64,000 bases of DNA from Hygrophila difformis (GCA_030278955.1 JAOANR010000002.1:12141982-12205981), one strand, 5' to 3'; positions 1 through 10,883 are shown, counted from the stretch's first letter. Notes: generated by a model not told the origin, from the sequence alone. Made by a program: numbers and translations.

Positions 1-1356
1 GTTCTTGATTTCGGTACGAACGCAGATCGGATCGGCTCAGGTTCGGAAGTTCAAATCTCAACGAAAAATTCTAAACATTTACAGGGATGTTCTAAATTTA
101 TAGATCTACAATTCTTATGTTCAACGCCAATCCTAGATCGGTCTAGATCTAAGGTAAAAATCAACCTCAAGTTCGGATAAAGAATCTATCACCGTTTCAA
201 GATCAAAATCGAAGGCAGGTCTGTTCACGATCGGTTTCGGATAACAAAACACGATGAAAAATTATGAAATTTTTACAGTAGATAGATCTATGTCTTAGGA
301 ACGTTTTTCATGTTTTAAGTTTTCTCGTTTGAAAACTTTTAAAGGTTCGGAAAAATTGGACAAAATCGCTGCGCCGGTAGAAATCACATGTTGACAGATT
401 TACGAAAGTTTTGATTAAGCTTTTAGGTTTACATGTTTTAATTACTCCCAAAACCATGTAAGTGTCAACTTACAGATTTTTAGTCGTCCGGGAACGTCGA
501 TTTCGGAGGCGTGGCTTCCAGTCCACCGTTTATCCTCTCCGTTCGTCGGGTTCTTCGTTCTCGATCCGGATCGGGGTTTAGAATAGAAAAAGATCGAATT
601 AGGATTCGTTTTTGAATCAAGGATGGAAAAGAATGGACAGGAATAGATCGGATCTTACCCCGACGATCAAAGGCTCCCAATTTTCGTCCAAGTCAGTCCC
701 CTTGTTCGGTTTTGTGCCTCCGACGACTTCCGGATCTAGGGTTTTGTGTATAGAGAGTATCGTAGGGTTTTGAAAAATGTTCGGGGCTTCCAAGAGGTGT
801 TATTTATAGATAGACATGACCTAGGGACGTCCAAGGTCGGCCTTGGTGAGTCTTGAGCCGCAAGGTGTTCAACCGAAGTCGGAAAATCCGGATTCGGGCC
901 AGCGAATCTTGCAACGGGCTAGTCTGCTTGCTGGCGCGCACTTGGCGCGGTAATCCCCATAGGGGCGCGCGGCCACCGCGCGGCCTTGGTCCGGGCTGCG
1001 GTCTGGACCGGGTCGTGCGATCCGTCGGGCATTTCCTCCTCTCTTTCGGACTTCTATCCCTCTATGTTCTCGGATTCGGATTTTCGGGGTATTTTCGGGC
1101 TCTGATTTCCTATCTTAATTTTATTCGGATCTAAATTTACATTTGGACTCGAGTTATTGAGTCCATCAGTGTTGGGTTTCCGTGTAACCATTTATTTGAT
1201 TAAATTGTCTTCGGCTTCCCGGGTTCTCGGAATTTTGATTCCTTTTTAATTTAAATTCCATTTCTCATCTTTTATGATTCTTTATCCATTTATCATGTTT
1301 ATTATATTTGTTTATTTATTTGTTTATTTTATGTTGCAAAATTCTCGGGTATTACA
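1..1356 (-). repeat. 3' LTR of element A, truncated by the window start
   Basis: Ends on the plus strand in ...GGGTATTACA, which read in sense is the LTR start TGTAATACCC. It aligns with 18336-19692 over its whole length with few differences. It contains U3, a TATA box at 801-810 and part of the transcribed portion. Confidence 0.9.
801..810 (-). promoter_or_regulatory. TATA box of the element A LTR
   Basis: The minus strand reads TCTATAAATA. The same box occurs at 19136-19145 in the partner LTR and at 25761-25770 in the related solo LTR. The LTR portion at lower coordinates would therefore be the transcribed R-U5 part. Confidence 0.65.
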
Positions 1357-1671
1357 GTCTACCCTCCTTAAGAATCAACTTCGTCCTCGAAGTTGTGTTT
1401 CGGCTTTTCTCGTGTTAGGAACTAATCCTTTTGTTTATTTTATTATTTTGTGACTGAACTTAGAATTAAAATTTCTAAGCTGCCTACGTACCCTGTGAAG
1501 GGATCAAGCCATGACGTAGTTCAAAACAATTTGAATTTGTCTGCTTATTTATTTGGAATACATATTGTTGATTCAAACTCAAAAATAAATGCATCTACTT
1601 TATTACGGGGTATCACATCCTCTCCCCCTTAGGACTTCAGTTATGTCCCCATAACTGCCGATACGTTATTC
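1357..1671 (-). other. 3' untranslated region and polypurine tract of element A
   Basis: Non-coding stretch between the gag relic and the 3' LTR. In sense it holds a conserved 90-base block at 1451-1540 with a CTACGTA-type stem. It also has two hairpin-plus-purine modules, with hairpins at 1376-1395 (CAACTTC/GAAGTTG) and 1638-1657 (CAGTTAT/ATAACTG). The purine tract beside the LTR end at 1356 is the likely second-strand primer site. Confidence 0.6.
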
Positions 1672-2799
1672 TCAAGGGGCTTCGGGTTTTGGGTCTTTAT
1701 TCTGAGGGTATCGGTGCCCTTGGTTGTTGCCATTTCGACCGTCTAGGTTTCGTGGCTGGTCAGGTCCAGCGGCCAGGTCCTCTCTCTTGGTGATATTCTT
1801 AATATGGGTTCGGCACTCTTTCATCCGATGTCCACGTCGACCACACCGGAAGCATGTGTCGGGTTGAGGGCATCCTCTCACCAAATGAGGTTGGTTACAC
1901 TTTGGGCATCGGGGTACGTAGCTTTCACGGTTGAAAATCCTTCTATTGTTGCCTTCATCATCGCCTTAGGCTAGCTCATTTGGTCCTTCACGATAATTAT
2001 TCCTACCCAAGTCAATATCAGTTCTGCGGTCCTTATCTCTTTTGCCTTGTCCATGGGGACCTCAGCTAGTCTCACCTATCGCCTTACGCTTCAGTCCTTG
2101 AACTCGTGCAACCGCTACCGCACGATCATAAACAGCTTGTAGGTCGGGGTAGTGCACCCCTGTGATCACCTCGCGTACTGCCAGGTTCAGTCCCATCTCG
2201 AATTTTTGAGCCTTCTCCGCATCTGTGGGTACTAATCTTGGTGCGAACCTCACCAGCTCCTTGAATCGAGTGTAGTACTCTTGCACTGTCTGGCCCCCTT
2301 GTTTCAGCGACATAAATTCTTCGTACATCGCTGCTTTGGTACTCAGGGGATAGAATCTATCCCTGAGCATCTTCATCATTTCCGCCCACGAGTAGGGCTC
2401 ATCATCGTCTTGCAGTTTCGCTTGAGTCGCTTGCCACCAGTCGTCCGCTTCGCCTCCCAAGTAGTACGAAGCGACGTGCACTCTCTCTCCTTCCGGAAAC
2501 TTGACCGCCCCTCGAAGCTTGTCAAAAGTCTGGATCCATTCCTCCAGTTTTGCTGGATCCTCCTCTCCAGCATAGTGGGGTGGCTGGTAAGGATTCACCA
2601 TGGCCAGATAGTTGGGACGAGCTTGGGGCGGAGGTACCGCCGCAGCTTGACCCTGATTGACTTGCGCGTTCCCTAGCGCAATCAAGACCTCTTCTATCGT
2701 CCGAAGACGATCGCCCACATTGTTCGGTGCGGGGGCGTCCTGCGCACCTTGAGGTTGTTCTTCTACCGGTTCCGTGACATTTGGTGGGACTTCAGTAGT
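1672..2799 (-). pseudogene. gag of element A, 3' part, broken
   Basis: Capsid-nucleocapsid polyprotein relic on the minus strand. The Retrotrans_gag core is clear around 2100-2600, with motifs such as LGGEADDWW and GGQTVQEYYTRFKELVRFAPRL. The reading frame is lost near 2062 and resumes at about 1884-1672, where a CCHC zinc knuckle (CFRCGRRGHRMKEC) and a basic, Asn/Gln-rich tail are seen. The first 17 codons lie at 15940-15989, on the other side of the nested array, whose LTR begins at 2800. No protease follows. The closest relatives in the window are the gag genes at 6263-7324 and 60483-61621. The frame break makes it non-functional as it stands. Confidence 0.85.
2795..2799. repeat. Target site duplication GTAGT, left copy
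   Basis: Five bases directly before the LTR start TGTAACACCCC at 2800. They are repeated at 15940-15944 directly after the last LTR of the array. This pair marks the whole array as derived from one insertion. Confidence 0.9.
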
Positions 2800-5700
2800 T
2801 GTAACACCCCGGATTTGATAACCCAGGCCAGGGTGCCACCGCCACACCTCCCTAGCAAGACACGGTTCCTCCGAGCTTGCTAAAGAAATGCAAGGCTATA
2901 GGTGTTGGAAAAAGTTTTAAAAGCAAGTCCGGAATTACTTAAAAATGATAATGTAATATCATCCATACATGATAATAAAAATAATAGGTTGCAGCGGAAA
3001 TTAAATACAGGGCCGACATGGCCAAAACTCGGGTTAACAAGCCCGTATGCAAGTCATGTAGAACAAATAATTAAATACCAAAGTGATCCCCGATGCATGA
3101 TCATGCTCCGTACTCTGTAATGGAAAAATGAACAACGGGTTTTATCTGTATATAAAATACTGAGTAAGTTAAGCCCTAACAAAATAATTTAAGGGGTTAC
3201 ATGTGTTTAAATCCAAAGATTCACTTGTCATGCATTACTTTAAAAATCCATATTTTATTCGCAGCGGAAAACATATTTATTTTATTCAAGACGACAATGC
3301 ATAATTTAAAAGACTTAATTTAAAAGCGGAATTTAAAAACATAACTTAAATGACGTAATTTAAATGCGTAATTTAAAAACATAATACAAAATATTTAAGC
3401 GTAATCAACACTCACACAAGTCTTTTATATTTTATCCCGCAACTAAGAAGAGGACACAACACAAGAGAGATCACTAACGAGGCAATCTCAAAAATCATAA
3501 TCAGTTAGCCGGTGAACCGGCGGCCGTAGCCATATCAGTATTGACTGCCGTTTTGGCTAGCCATGTATCTCGATTGCCATTTCAGCAAGCCGTGTGTATC
3601 TACTGTCGATTTGACAGGCATGTATATCAACTGTCATCTGACAGGCCTTTCAAGCGGTTTCACTGCCACTCGGGCAGGCCGTGTATTTCTCACTGCCGTT
3701 TTGGCAGGCCATGTGCACAACTGCCGTTTTGGCATAATAAGGAGATCACTAACGAGGCAATCTCAGATAGTAGGGAGACCACTAACGAGACAGTCTCAAA
3801 GGTAATGATAGCATGAAGATCGGCTCAGCCTAGTGAACGGGATTTTTCGAAAGTTCGTACTTCAAGTGATCAAAAGATTCGATATCGCGTTTCATAGTTC
3901 GAGTTTTCTCAAGTTCGAAAAATCCGATTTGACGCAGTTTACGCCTTTCTTAATTAAAAATTCATATTTACACCAAAAATTCTGAAATTTACACAGTAGC
4001 TCAAAAACACACACACGAACAACTTTTATGTTTTAAGTTTTTGGAAATAAGGTTTCGAAGTGAGTCAAAATTTGAGTTCTTTACAAAAGACAATTTCTGT
4101 CTCAAAAACTGATTTTGTCACAGGTTCGTGCGACGCCGATTAAAAATTCATTTCAAAACCAATTGATCCGAAATTTTTACAGGAGATACACATCACATTA
4201 ATGAACAATTTCATATTTTAAGAATTTGGAAATAATGAATTTTAGATGTTCAAAAATCGACCACAACACGCTGTACACGCGCGGACTCAAAAGGTTGCTT
4301 AAAACAGGTTCTGAAATTCAGCCGTTTGACATATGAAATGAACTCCAAAATCCATGAAATTTTATATGCAAAATCTAGACACATTTATCTACAACTTCTG
4401 TTTAGAAATGCAAAGTTAAATCATTCTAAAAATGGGTGAAAAACATGCATCAAGTCGTGTAATGAAATCTGTCAACGGTTCCAAATGTTTGGTTTGTCAC
4501 AGAAAGTTTACGGCGAGTTTTAGGATAGCAAATCTTAATGTCAATGGCTGAAATTTGGACACAAGATAGATTAAAGTCTTAGGAACAAAATCTATGTTGA
4601 AAGGTTTTCGGTTTGAATTCCCGAAGGTCGGGTTTTTGGCGAGTTTTTGAAATTGGACGAAAATAGGGTTTTTGAAAATCGATTTTTGTTACGGGCATAG
4701 ATCTCGTGTTTTAAACAACAATAAACCACAAAAACTTGTGAGTAAGGTCTTAACTTACTTAGTTAGAGATTTGGGTCGCTGGATTGGGTTTCCGGACGTC
4801 CTAGGGTCGCGACGAACGGCAAACTTCTCCGATCGCTTTTTGTTCTTTTTCCGACGTGAAATCGTAGCAAAGGAAAAGGGTTGGATTTCGAGTTTCTAAG
4901 TTGTATGGAAGAACTAAAACATTATACCATAGCTTACCAAGAGTCTAGAAGTCAGGGGCTTGTCCCGGTCGTCCCGTCGTCGCCGGAATGCTCGCCGGAA
5001 AGTGGATTCGAAAAGAGTTTTGACTTGGAGAGGACGAATGGAGTGTTTAGGGTTTGGTTTTCTGAAAATATGGGGAGGGGGCGCCCTTAGGTCGTTCTTA
5101 AGCTTCCCCTATGGCTGAGATCCGATTACCATAGAAGGGGATGTTAATTTTGGCAAGAAAATTGCCATGGAAGGAAAGTTTACACCTTCAGCACCTCTGG
5201 CGCGCTGGTGACGCGCACCTACGCGTTTGCCCGCGCGGAGCACGCGTGGCTAGGCCTGGAGTCGCGACTCCGCCTTCCGCGCGGTGGCGCGTGGCGAGCT
5301 CGAGCCGGCCGGACCGGCCGGTTCGGCGGTCCGCGTGGTCCGTCGGGTCTTTTCTTCTTTTCTCTATCGGTTTTCTATCCTTCTACGTTTTCGAGCTCGA
5401 CTTTTCGGGTCGTTCTCGGGTTACGATTCCTTTCTTAAATTTATTTCGACTCCAATGAATTTCATATTCGAAATCTTGAATCCGTCGAGTTTGAATCCGT
5501 CGGCTTGAATTCGTAGTCTTTTGGCTCCCTTGCAATTTTATCTAATTAAATTATTTCCGACTTCACGGGTTCTCGGAATTAAAATTCTTTTCCTTCTTGA
5601 ATTCAATTCGAATTCTTTGGGATTAATCCATGGAATATCATCGGGCTTTCTTTCCCTCTTTCATCCCATTTCGACTTGATCAAAATTTGGGTTCGAATTC

Positions 5701-5817
5701 TCTGAATTTATCGGTCACGCCATTTCCGAGCAATAATTTATTGTAATAAATTATTTTCTTCTCGGAAATAAATTTTATTTCGTTTCTTTGGGCGTTGTAA
5801 AAACCCCGGGTATTACA
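2800..5817 (-). repeat. LTR 1 of the tandem array (outer 3' LTR)
   Basis: Bounded by TGTAACACCCC and GGGTATTACA on the plus strand. In sense it ends with a TAGCAAG/CTTGCTA stem-loop (2853-2882) close to the LTR boundary. It also contains a CAGTAT-type stem-loop near 3146-3163, a hairpin array at 3467-3797, degenerate roughly 150-base repeats at about 3960-4620, and a GC-rich U3. Open frames inside it (such as those near 5141-5508) recur in all three copies but match no known protein and look like chance frames. Confidence 0.92.
3467..3797 (-). repeat. Hairpin array in LTR 1
   Basis: Seven short stem-loops lie head to tail at 3545-3734. Stems include CTGCC/GGCAG (3663-3677, 3693-3707) and CTGTC/GACAG (3603-3617, 3631-3644). 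Three further hairpins flank them, at 3467-3489, 3742-3764 (both GAGAT/ATCTC) and 3775-3797 (GAGAC/GTCTC), with the loop CACTAACGAGGCA or a one-base variant. The stems vary by paired changes. Confidence 0.75.
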
Positions 5818-6262
5818 GTCTACCCCCCTTAAGAATCAACTTCGTCCCCGAAGTTGCGCCCTCGCTTTCTTTTGGGCTCAATTTAACGTTGGGGTATTTC
5901 CATCTACTCTCCTTAAGGATAAACGTCTTCCACAAGAAATTTATTCCATTCCTTTGAACGTGAATTAAATTTCTTGGGTGTTACATCCTCTCCCCCTTAG
6001 GAATCAACTTCGTCCTCGAAGTTGGGCGTTAGCTCCTCGCGAGCTCGGACATTGTTTGGATGCGTGATTGTATTAATGTGTGTTGTTGTTTGTTATTATT
6101 TGACTGAACCCAGAATTGAAATTTCCAAGTTGCCTACGTACCCTGTGAAGGGATCAAGTCATTACGTAGTTCAAAACAATCTGAATTTGTTTATTTTTGA
6201 TTGGATAAAATTCGTCGCATCGAACTCAAAAATAAATGCAGTTATCGATGCTTGGAAACTTC
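5818..6262 (-). other. 3' untranslated region of internal copy 1, with two polypurine modules
   Basis: Lies between the gag stop and LTR 1. It contains the 90-base conserved block at 6101-6189. Two nearly identical modules follow, each with a CAACTTC/GAAGTTG hairpin and a G-rich tract, at 5818-5856 and 5985-6024. The module next to LTR 1 is the probable functional polypurine tract. The inner one ends in an LTR-start-like TGTAACACCC and looks like a relic of an older 3' end. No pol coding sequence remains. Confidence 0.7.
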
Positions 6263-7324
6263 TTACGGTTGCTTGGGCCGAGTGGTCACGTCCTCTCTCC
6301 TGTTTATGTTTTCTATTCGCGTCCGGCAGTCACGCAGCCGATGACCATGTCGACCGCACCGAAGGCATGATCCAGGCTGAGGGCATCCTCTCGCATAGTG
6401 TGGTTTACCACACTTTGGACATGGTGGCGCATAGTCACCATGGTTGAAGACTATCCCCTTGTTTCGTCCATTGTCGTTTTGATGTGGTTGGTTCGAGTCT
6501 CTACGGACATGGTCCTTATTCCTCTTGTATCCTCCTTGTGGTCCTTGGTTAGTGCCATCTACATATTTCCGTTTCAGTCCTTGAACTCGTGCAACCGCTA
6601 CTGCACGATCATACACAGCTTGTAGGTCAGGGTAGTGCTCACCCGTGATCACCTCACTAATAGATAGGTTCAGTCCCATCTCGAACTTCTGTGCCTTCTC
6701 TACATCAGTTGACACCAGTCTCGGCGCGAACCACACCAACTCCTTGAAACGGTTATAGTACTCTTGGACCGTCTTGCCTCCTTGCCTCAGTGTCAGAAAT
6801 TCCTCGTACATAGCAGCCTTCGTGCTCATGGGATAAAAATGATTCCTAAGCAGATCTGTGAATTCTAACCATGCGCTGGGCTCGTCGTACTCCGCACGTT
6901 TCCATTGGGTGGCTTGCCACCAATCATCCGCCTCGCCTCCCAAGTAGTATGAAGCTACGTGAACCTTTTCCCCGTCGGGACACTTTACGGCGTTCAACAG
7001 CTTGTCGAACGTCCGTATCCATTCCTCTAGCTGAGCCGGGTCCTCTTCGCTGGCGTAGTGGGGTGGTTGGTAAGGGTTTACCAAGGCTAAGTAGTTGACC
7101 CGGGTTACCGGTGGTGGTACACCCGCTTGTGCACGTTGCACTTCAGCATTTCCTAATACTACGAGAACTTCCTCGACAGTCCTTAGACGCTCATCCATAT
7201 TGTTGGGAACATGAGGCACTCGCCCTCCTACGTTCTGAGGGATCTCATTATTGTTCGGTGTGTTGGGGAGGTCAGCGTTAGTGTTGTTTGGGATTTCCTT
7301 TCTCGATTTCCCCTTAGGTGCCAT
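6263..7324 (-). CDS. gag: Gag polyprotein, array copy 1 (353 aa, intact)
   Basis: Structural polyprotein that would assemble virus-like particles around the element RNA in the cytoplasm. It opens with ATG at 7324; the first residues MAPKGKSRK resemble the MAPRGRPR start of the other gags here, which supports this start. A Retrotrans_gag core spans about residues 85-235, with LGGEADDWW and GGKTVQEYYNRFKELV. Two zinc-binding motifs follow near residues 302-314 (CPKCGKPHYARGC) and 320-333 (CLRCGRHGHRLRDC, a classic CCHC knuckle). The frame then stops; no protease follows, unlike the Tekay relative at 61733. It is free of stops and almost identical to the copy at 11329-12390. Enzymes for retrotransposition would have to come from another element; that part is inference. 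Confidence 0.93.
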   Translation of the reverse strand: MAPKGKSRKEIPNNTNADLPNTPNNNEIPQNVGGRVPHVPNNMDERLRTVEEVLVVLGNAEVQRAQAGVPPPVTRVNYLALVNPYQPPHYASEEDPAQLEEWIRTFDKLLNAVKCPDGEKVHVASYYLGGEADDWWQATQWKRAEYDEPSAWLEFTDLLRNHFYPMSTKAAMYEEFLTLRQGGKTVQEYYNRFKELVWFAPRLVSTDVEKAQKFEMGLNLSISEVITGEHYPDLQAVYDRAVAVARVQGLKRKYVDGTNQGPQGGYKRNKDHVRRDSNQPHQNDNGRNKGIVFNHGDYAPPCPKCGKPHYARGCPQPGSCLRCGRHGHRLRDCRTRIENINRREDVTTRPKQP

Positions 7325-7858
7325 TCTCTGTTATCAACGCACGTGAAGATGAGTTTCTAATCTAAGGCAAGTTAGCGTTCAAGAAAATCTATAAGGTAGG
7401 ATTGGAAAGAGGTAATAGATAGGAGAATGCTAAACTTAGGTGATCAAATTATAAGACTGAGGCAGAATTAGTTTAAAGCAAACGCTTCTAAGTCAAGGTC
7501 ATGACCAATTTGAAGGTAAGAGTTTTGACACTGTTAATTCACATAAAAAAAAATTAGCGCGATATTCATGTATGTATGTATGCGAATGCATGTATGCTTT
7601 ATACAATGCTACCCCAACCCCGAAAAATATTTTCGTGACTTTAAAAACTTGTTGGAAAAATTTCTATGCATATGTAAATATTTTCCATGGGTTTAAAATA
7701 AATTTTGCTCCATGGAAATAAAACTTAAAATTTAGATAATAATAATGGTACTTAAAAATTTTAAAATAATATTAATATTTGTTTAAAAATCTTGGGCCTC
7801 TATATTCGCCAAAATAATAATAATAATTTAAAAATATTTCCGGGCTCTGATACCACTT
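7325..7858 (-). other. 5' leader and primer site of internal copy 1
   Basis: AT-rich non-coding leader between LTR 2 and gag. The primer-binding site is at 7842-7855 (sense TGGTATCAGAGCCC), three bases inside the LTR end. It is complementary to the 3' end of initiator tRNA-Met. No upstream ORF is visible. Confidence 0.85.
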
Positions 7859-10800
7859 TGTAACACCCCGGATTTGATAACCCAGGCCGGGGTGCCACCG
7901 CCACACCTGCCTAGCAAGACACGGTTCCTCCGAGCTTGCTAAAAAGATGCAAGGCTATAGGTGTTGGAAAAAGTTTTAAAAGCAAGTCCGGAATTACTTA
8001 AAAATGATAATGTAATATCATCCATACATGATAATAAAAATAATAGGTTGCAGCGGAAATTAAATACAGGGCCGACATGGCCAAAACTCGGGTTAACAAG
8101 CCCGTATGCAAGTCATGTAGAACAAATAATTAAATACCCAAAGTGATCCCCGATGCATGATCATGCTCCGTACTCTGTAATGGAAAAATGAACAACGGGT
8201 TTTATCAGTATATAAAATACTGAGTAAGTTAAGCCCTAACAAAATAATTTAAGGGGTTACATGTGTTTAAATCCAAAGATTCACTTGTCATGCATTACTT
8301 TAAAAATCCATATTTTATTCGCAGCGGAAAACATGTTTAATTTATTCAAGACGACAATGCATAATTTAAAAGACTTAATTTAAAAGCGGAATTTAAAAGC
8401 ATAACTTAAATGACGTAATTTAAATGCGTAATTTAAAAACATACAAAAGATTTAAGCGTAATCAACACTCACACAAGTCTTTTATATTTTATCCCGCAAC
8501 TAAGAAGAGGACACCACACAAGAGAGATCACTAACGAGGCAATCTCAAAAATCATAATCAGTTACCGGTGAACCGGCGGCCGCAGCCATATCAGTATTGA
8601 CTGCCGTTTGGCTAGCCATGTATCTCGATTGCCATTTCGGCAAGCCGTGTGTATCTACTGTCGATTTGACAGGCATGTATATCAACTGTCATCTGACAGG
8701 CCTTTCAAGCGGTTTCACTGCCACTTGGGCAGGCCGTGTATTTCTCACTGCCGTTTTGGCAGGCCATGTGCACAACTGTCGTTTTGGCATAATAAGGAGA
8801 TCACTAACGAGGCAATCTCAGATAGTAGGGAGACCACTAACGAGGCAGTCTCAAAGGTAATGATAGCATGAAGATCGGCTCAGCCTAGTGAACGGGATTT
8901 TTCGAAAGTTCGTATTTCAAGTGATCAAAAGATTCGATATCGCGTTTCATATTTCGAGTTTTCTCAATTTCGAAAAATCCGATTTGACGCAATTTACGCC
9001 TTTCTTAATTAAAAATTCTTTTTTACACCAAAAATTCTGAAATTTACACAGTAGCTCAAAAACACACACACGAACAACTTTCATGTTTTAAGTTTTTGGA
9101 AATAAAGTTTCGAAGTGAGTCAAAATTTGAGTTCTTTACATAAGACAATTTCTGTCTCAAAAACTGATTTTGTCACAGGTTCGTGCGACGCCGATTAAAA
9201 ATTCATTTCAAAACCAATTGATCCGAACTTTTTACAGGAGATACACATCACATTAATGAACAACTTTCATATTTTAAGAATTTGGAAATAATGAATTTTA
9301 GATGTTCAAAAATCGACCACAACACGCTGTACACGCGCGGACTCAAAAGGTTGCTTAAAACAGGTTCTGAAATTAGGCCGTTTGACATATCAAATGAACT
9401 CCAAAATCCATGAAATTTTATATGCATAATCTAGACACATTTATCTACAACTTCTGTCTAGAAATGCAAAGTTAAATCATTCTAAAAACGGGTGAAAAAC
9501 ATGCATCAAGTCGTGTATCGAAATCTGTCAACGGTTCCAAATGTTCGGTTTGTCACAGAAAGGTTACGGCGAGTTTTAGGATAGCAAATCTTAATGTCAA
9601 TGGCTGAAATTTGGACACAAGATAGATTGAAGTCTTAGGAACAAAATCTATGTTGAAAAGTTTTTGGTTTGAATTCCCGAAGGTCGGGTTTTTGGCGAGT
9701 TTTTGAAATTGGACAAAAATAGGGTTTTTGAAAATCGATTTTTGTTACGGGCATAGATCTCGTGTTTTAAACAACAATAAACCATAAAAACTTGTGAGTA
9801 AGGTCTTAACTTACTTAGTTAGAGATTTGGGTCGCTGGATTGGGTTTCCGGACGTCCTAGGGTCGCGACGAACGGCCAACTTCTCAGATCGTTTTTTGTT
9901 CGTTTTCCGACGTGAAATCGTAGCAAAGGAAAAGGGTTAGATTTCGAGTTTCTAAGTTGTAAGGACGAACTAAAACATTATACCATAGCTTACCAAGAGT
10001 CTAGAAGTCAGGGGCTTGTCCCGGTCGTCCCGTCGTCGCCGGAATGCTCGCCGGAAAGTGGATTCGAAGAGAGTTTTGACTTGGAGAGGAAGAATGGAGT
10101 GTTTAGGGTTTGGTTTTCTGAAAATATGGGGAGGGGGCGCCCTTAGGTCGTTCTTAAGCTTCCCCTATGGCTGAGATCCGATTACCATCGAAGGGGATGT
10201 TAATTTTGGCAAGAAAATCGCCATGGAAGGAAAGTTTACACCTTCAGCACCTCTGGCGCGCTGGTGACGCACACCTACGCCTTTGCCCGCGCGGAGCACG
10301 CGTGGCCAGGGCTGGATTCGCGACTCCGCCTTCCGCGCGGTGGCCGCGCGGTGGCGCGCGGCGAGCTCGGGCCGGCCGGACCGGCCGGTTCGGCGGTCCG
10401 CGTGGTCCGTCGGGTCTTTTCTTCTTTTCTCTATCGGTTTTCTGTCCTTCTACGTTTTCGGGCTCGACTTTCGGGTCGTTCTCGGGTTACGATTCCTTTC
10501 TTAAATTTATTTCGACTCCAATGAATTTCATATTCGAAATCTTGAATCCGTCGAGTTTGAATCCGTCGGCTTGAATTCGTAGTCTTTTGGCTCCCTTGCA
10601 ATTTTATCTAATTAAATTATTTCCGACTTCACGGGTTCTCGGAATTAAAATTCTTTTCCTTCTTGAATTCAATTCGAATTCTTTGGGATTAATCCATGGA
10701 ATATCATCGGGCTTTCTTTCCCTCTTTCATCCCATTTCGACTTGATCAAAATTTGGGTTCGAATTCTCTGAATTTATCGGTCACGCCATTTCCGAGCAAT

Positions 10801-10883
10801 AATTTATTGTAATAAATTATTTTCTTCTCGGAAATAAATTTTATTTCGTTTCTTTGGGCGTTGTAAAAACCCCGGGTATTACA
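7859..10883 (-). repeat. LTR 2 of the tandem array (shared middle LTR)
   Basis: 3025 bases bounded by TGTAACACC and ATTACA. It serves as 5' LTR of internal copy 1 and 3' LTR of internal copy 2, which is the mark of a recombined tandem. It carries the CAGTAT/ATACTG stem-loop at 8206-8222 and the hairpin array at 8524-8852, and matches LTR 1 and LTR 3 closely. Confidence 0.92.
8524..8852 (-). repeat. Hairpin array in LTR 2
   Basis: Same order of hairpins as in LTR 1, with small changes (for example CCACTTGGG where LTR 1 has CCACTCGGG, inside a loop). The constant-loop hairpins GAGAT/ATCTC and GAGAC/GTCTC flank the array. Confidence 0.72.

Noticed and set aside
10167..10574. ORFs in U3 of the array LTRs (also near 5141 and 15233)
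   Set aside because: Low-complexity Arg/Ser-rich frames that change between nearly identical LTRs; no domain or start context.
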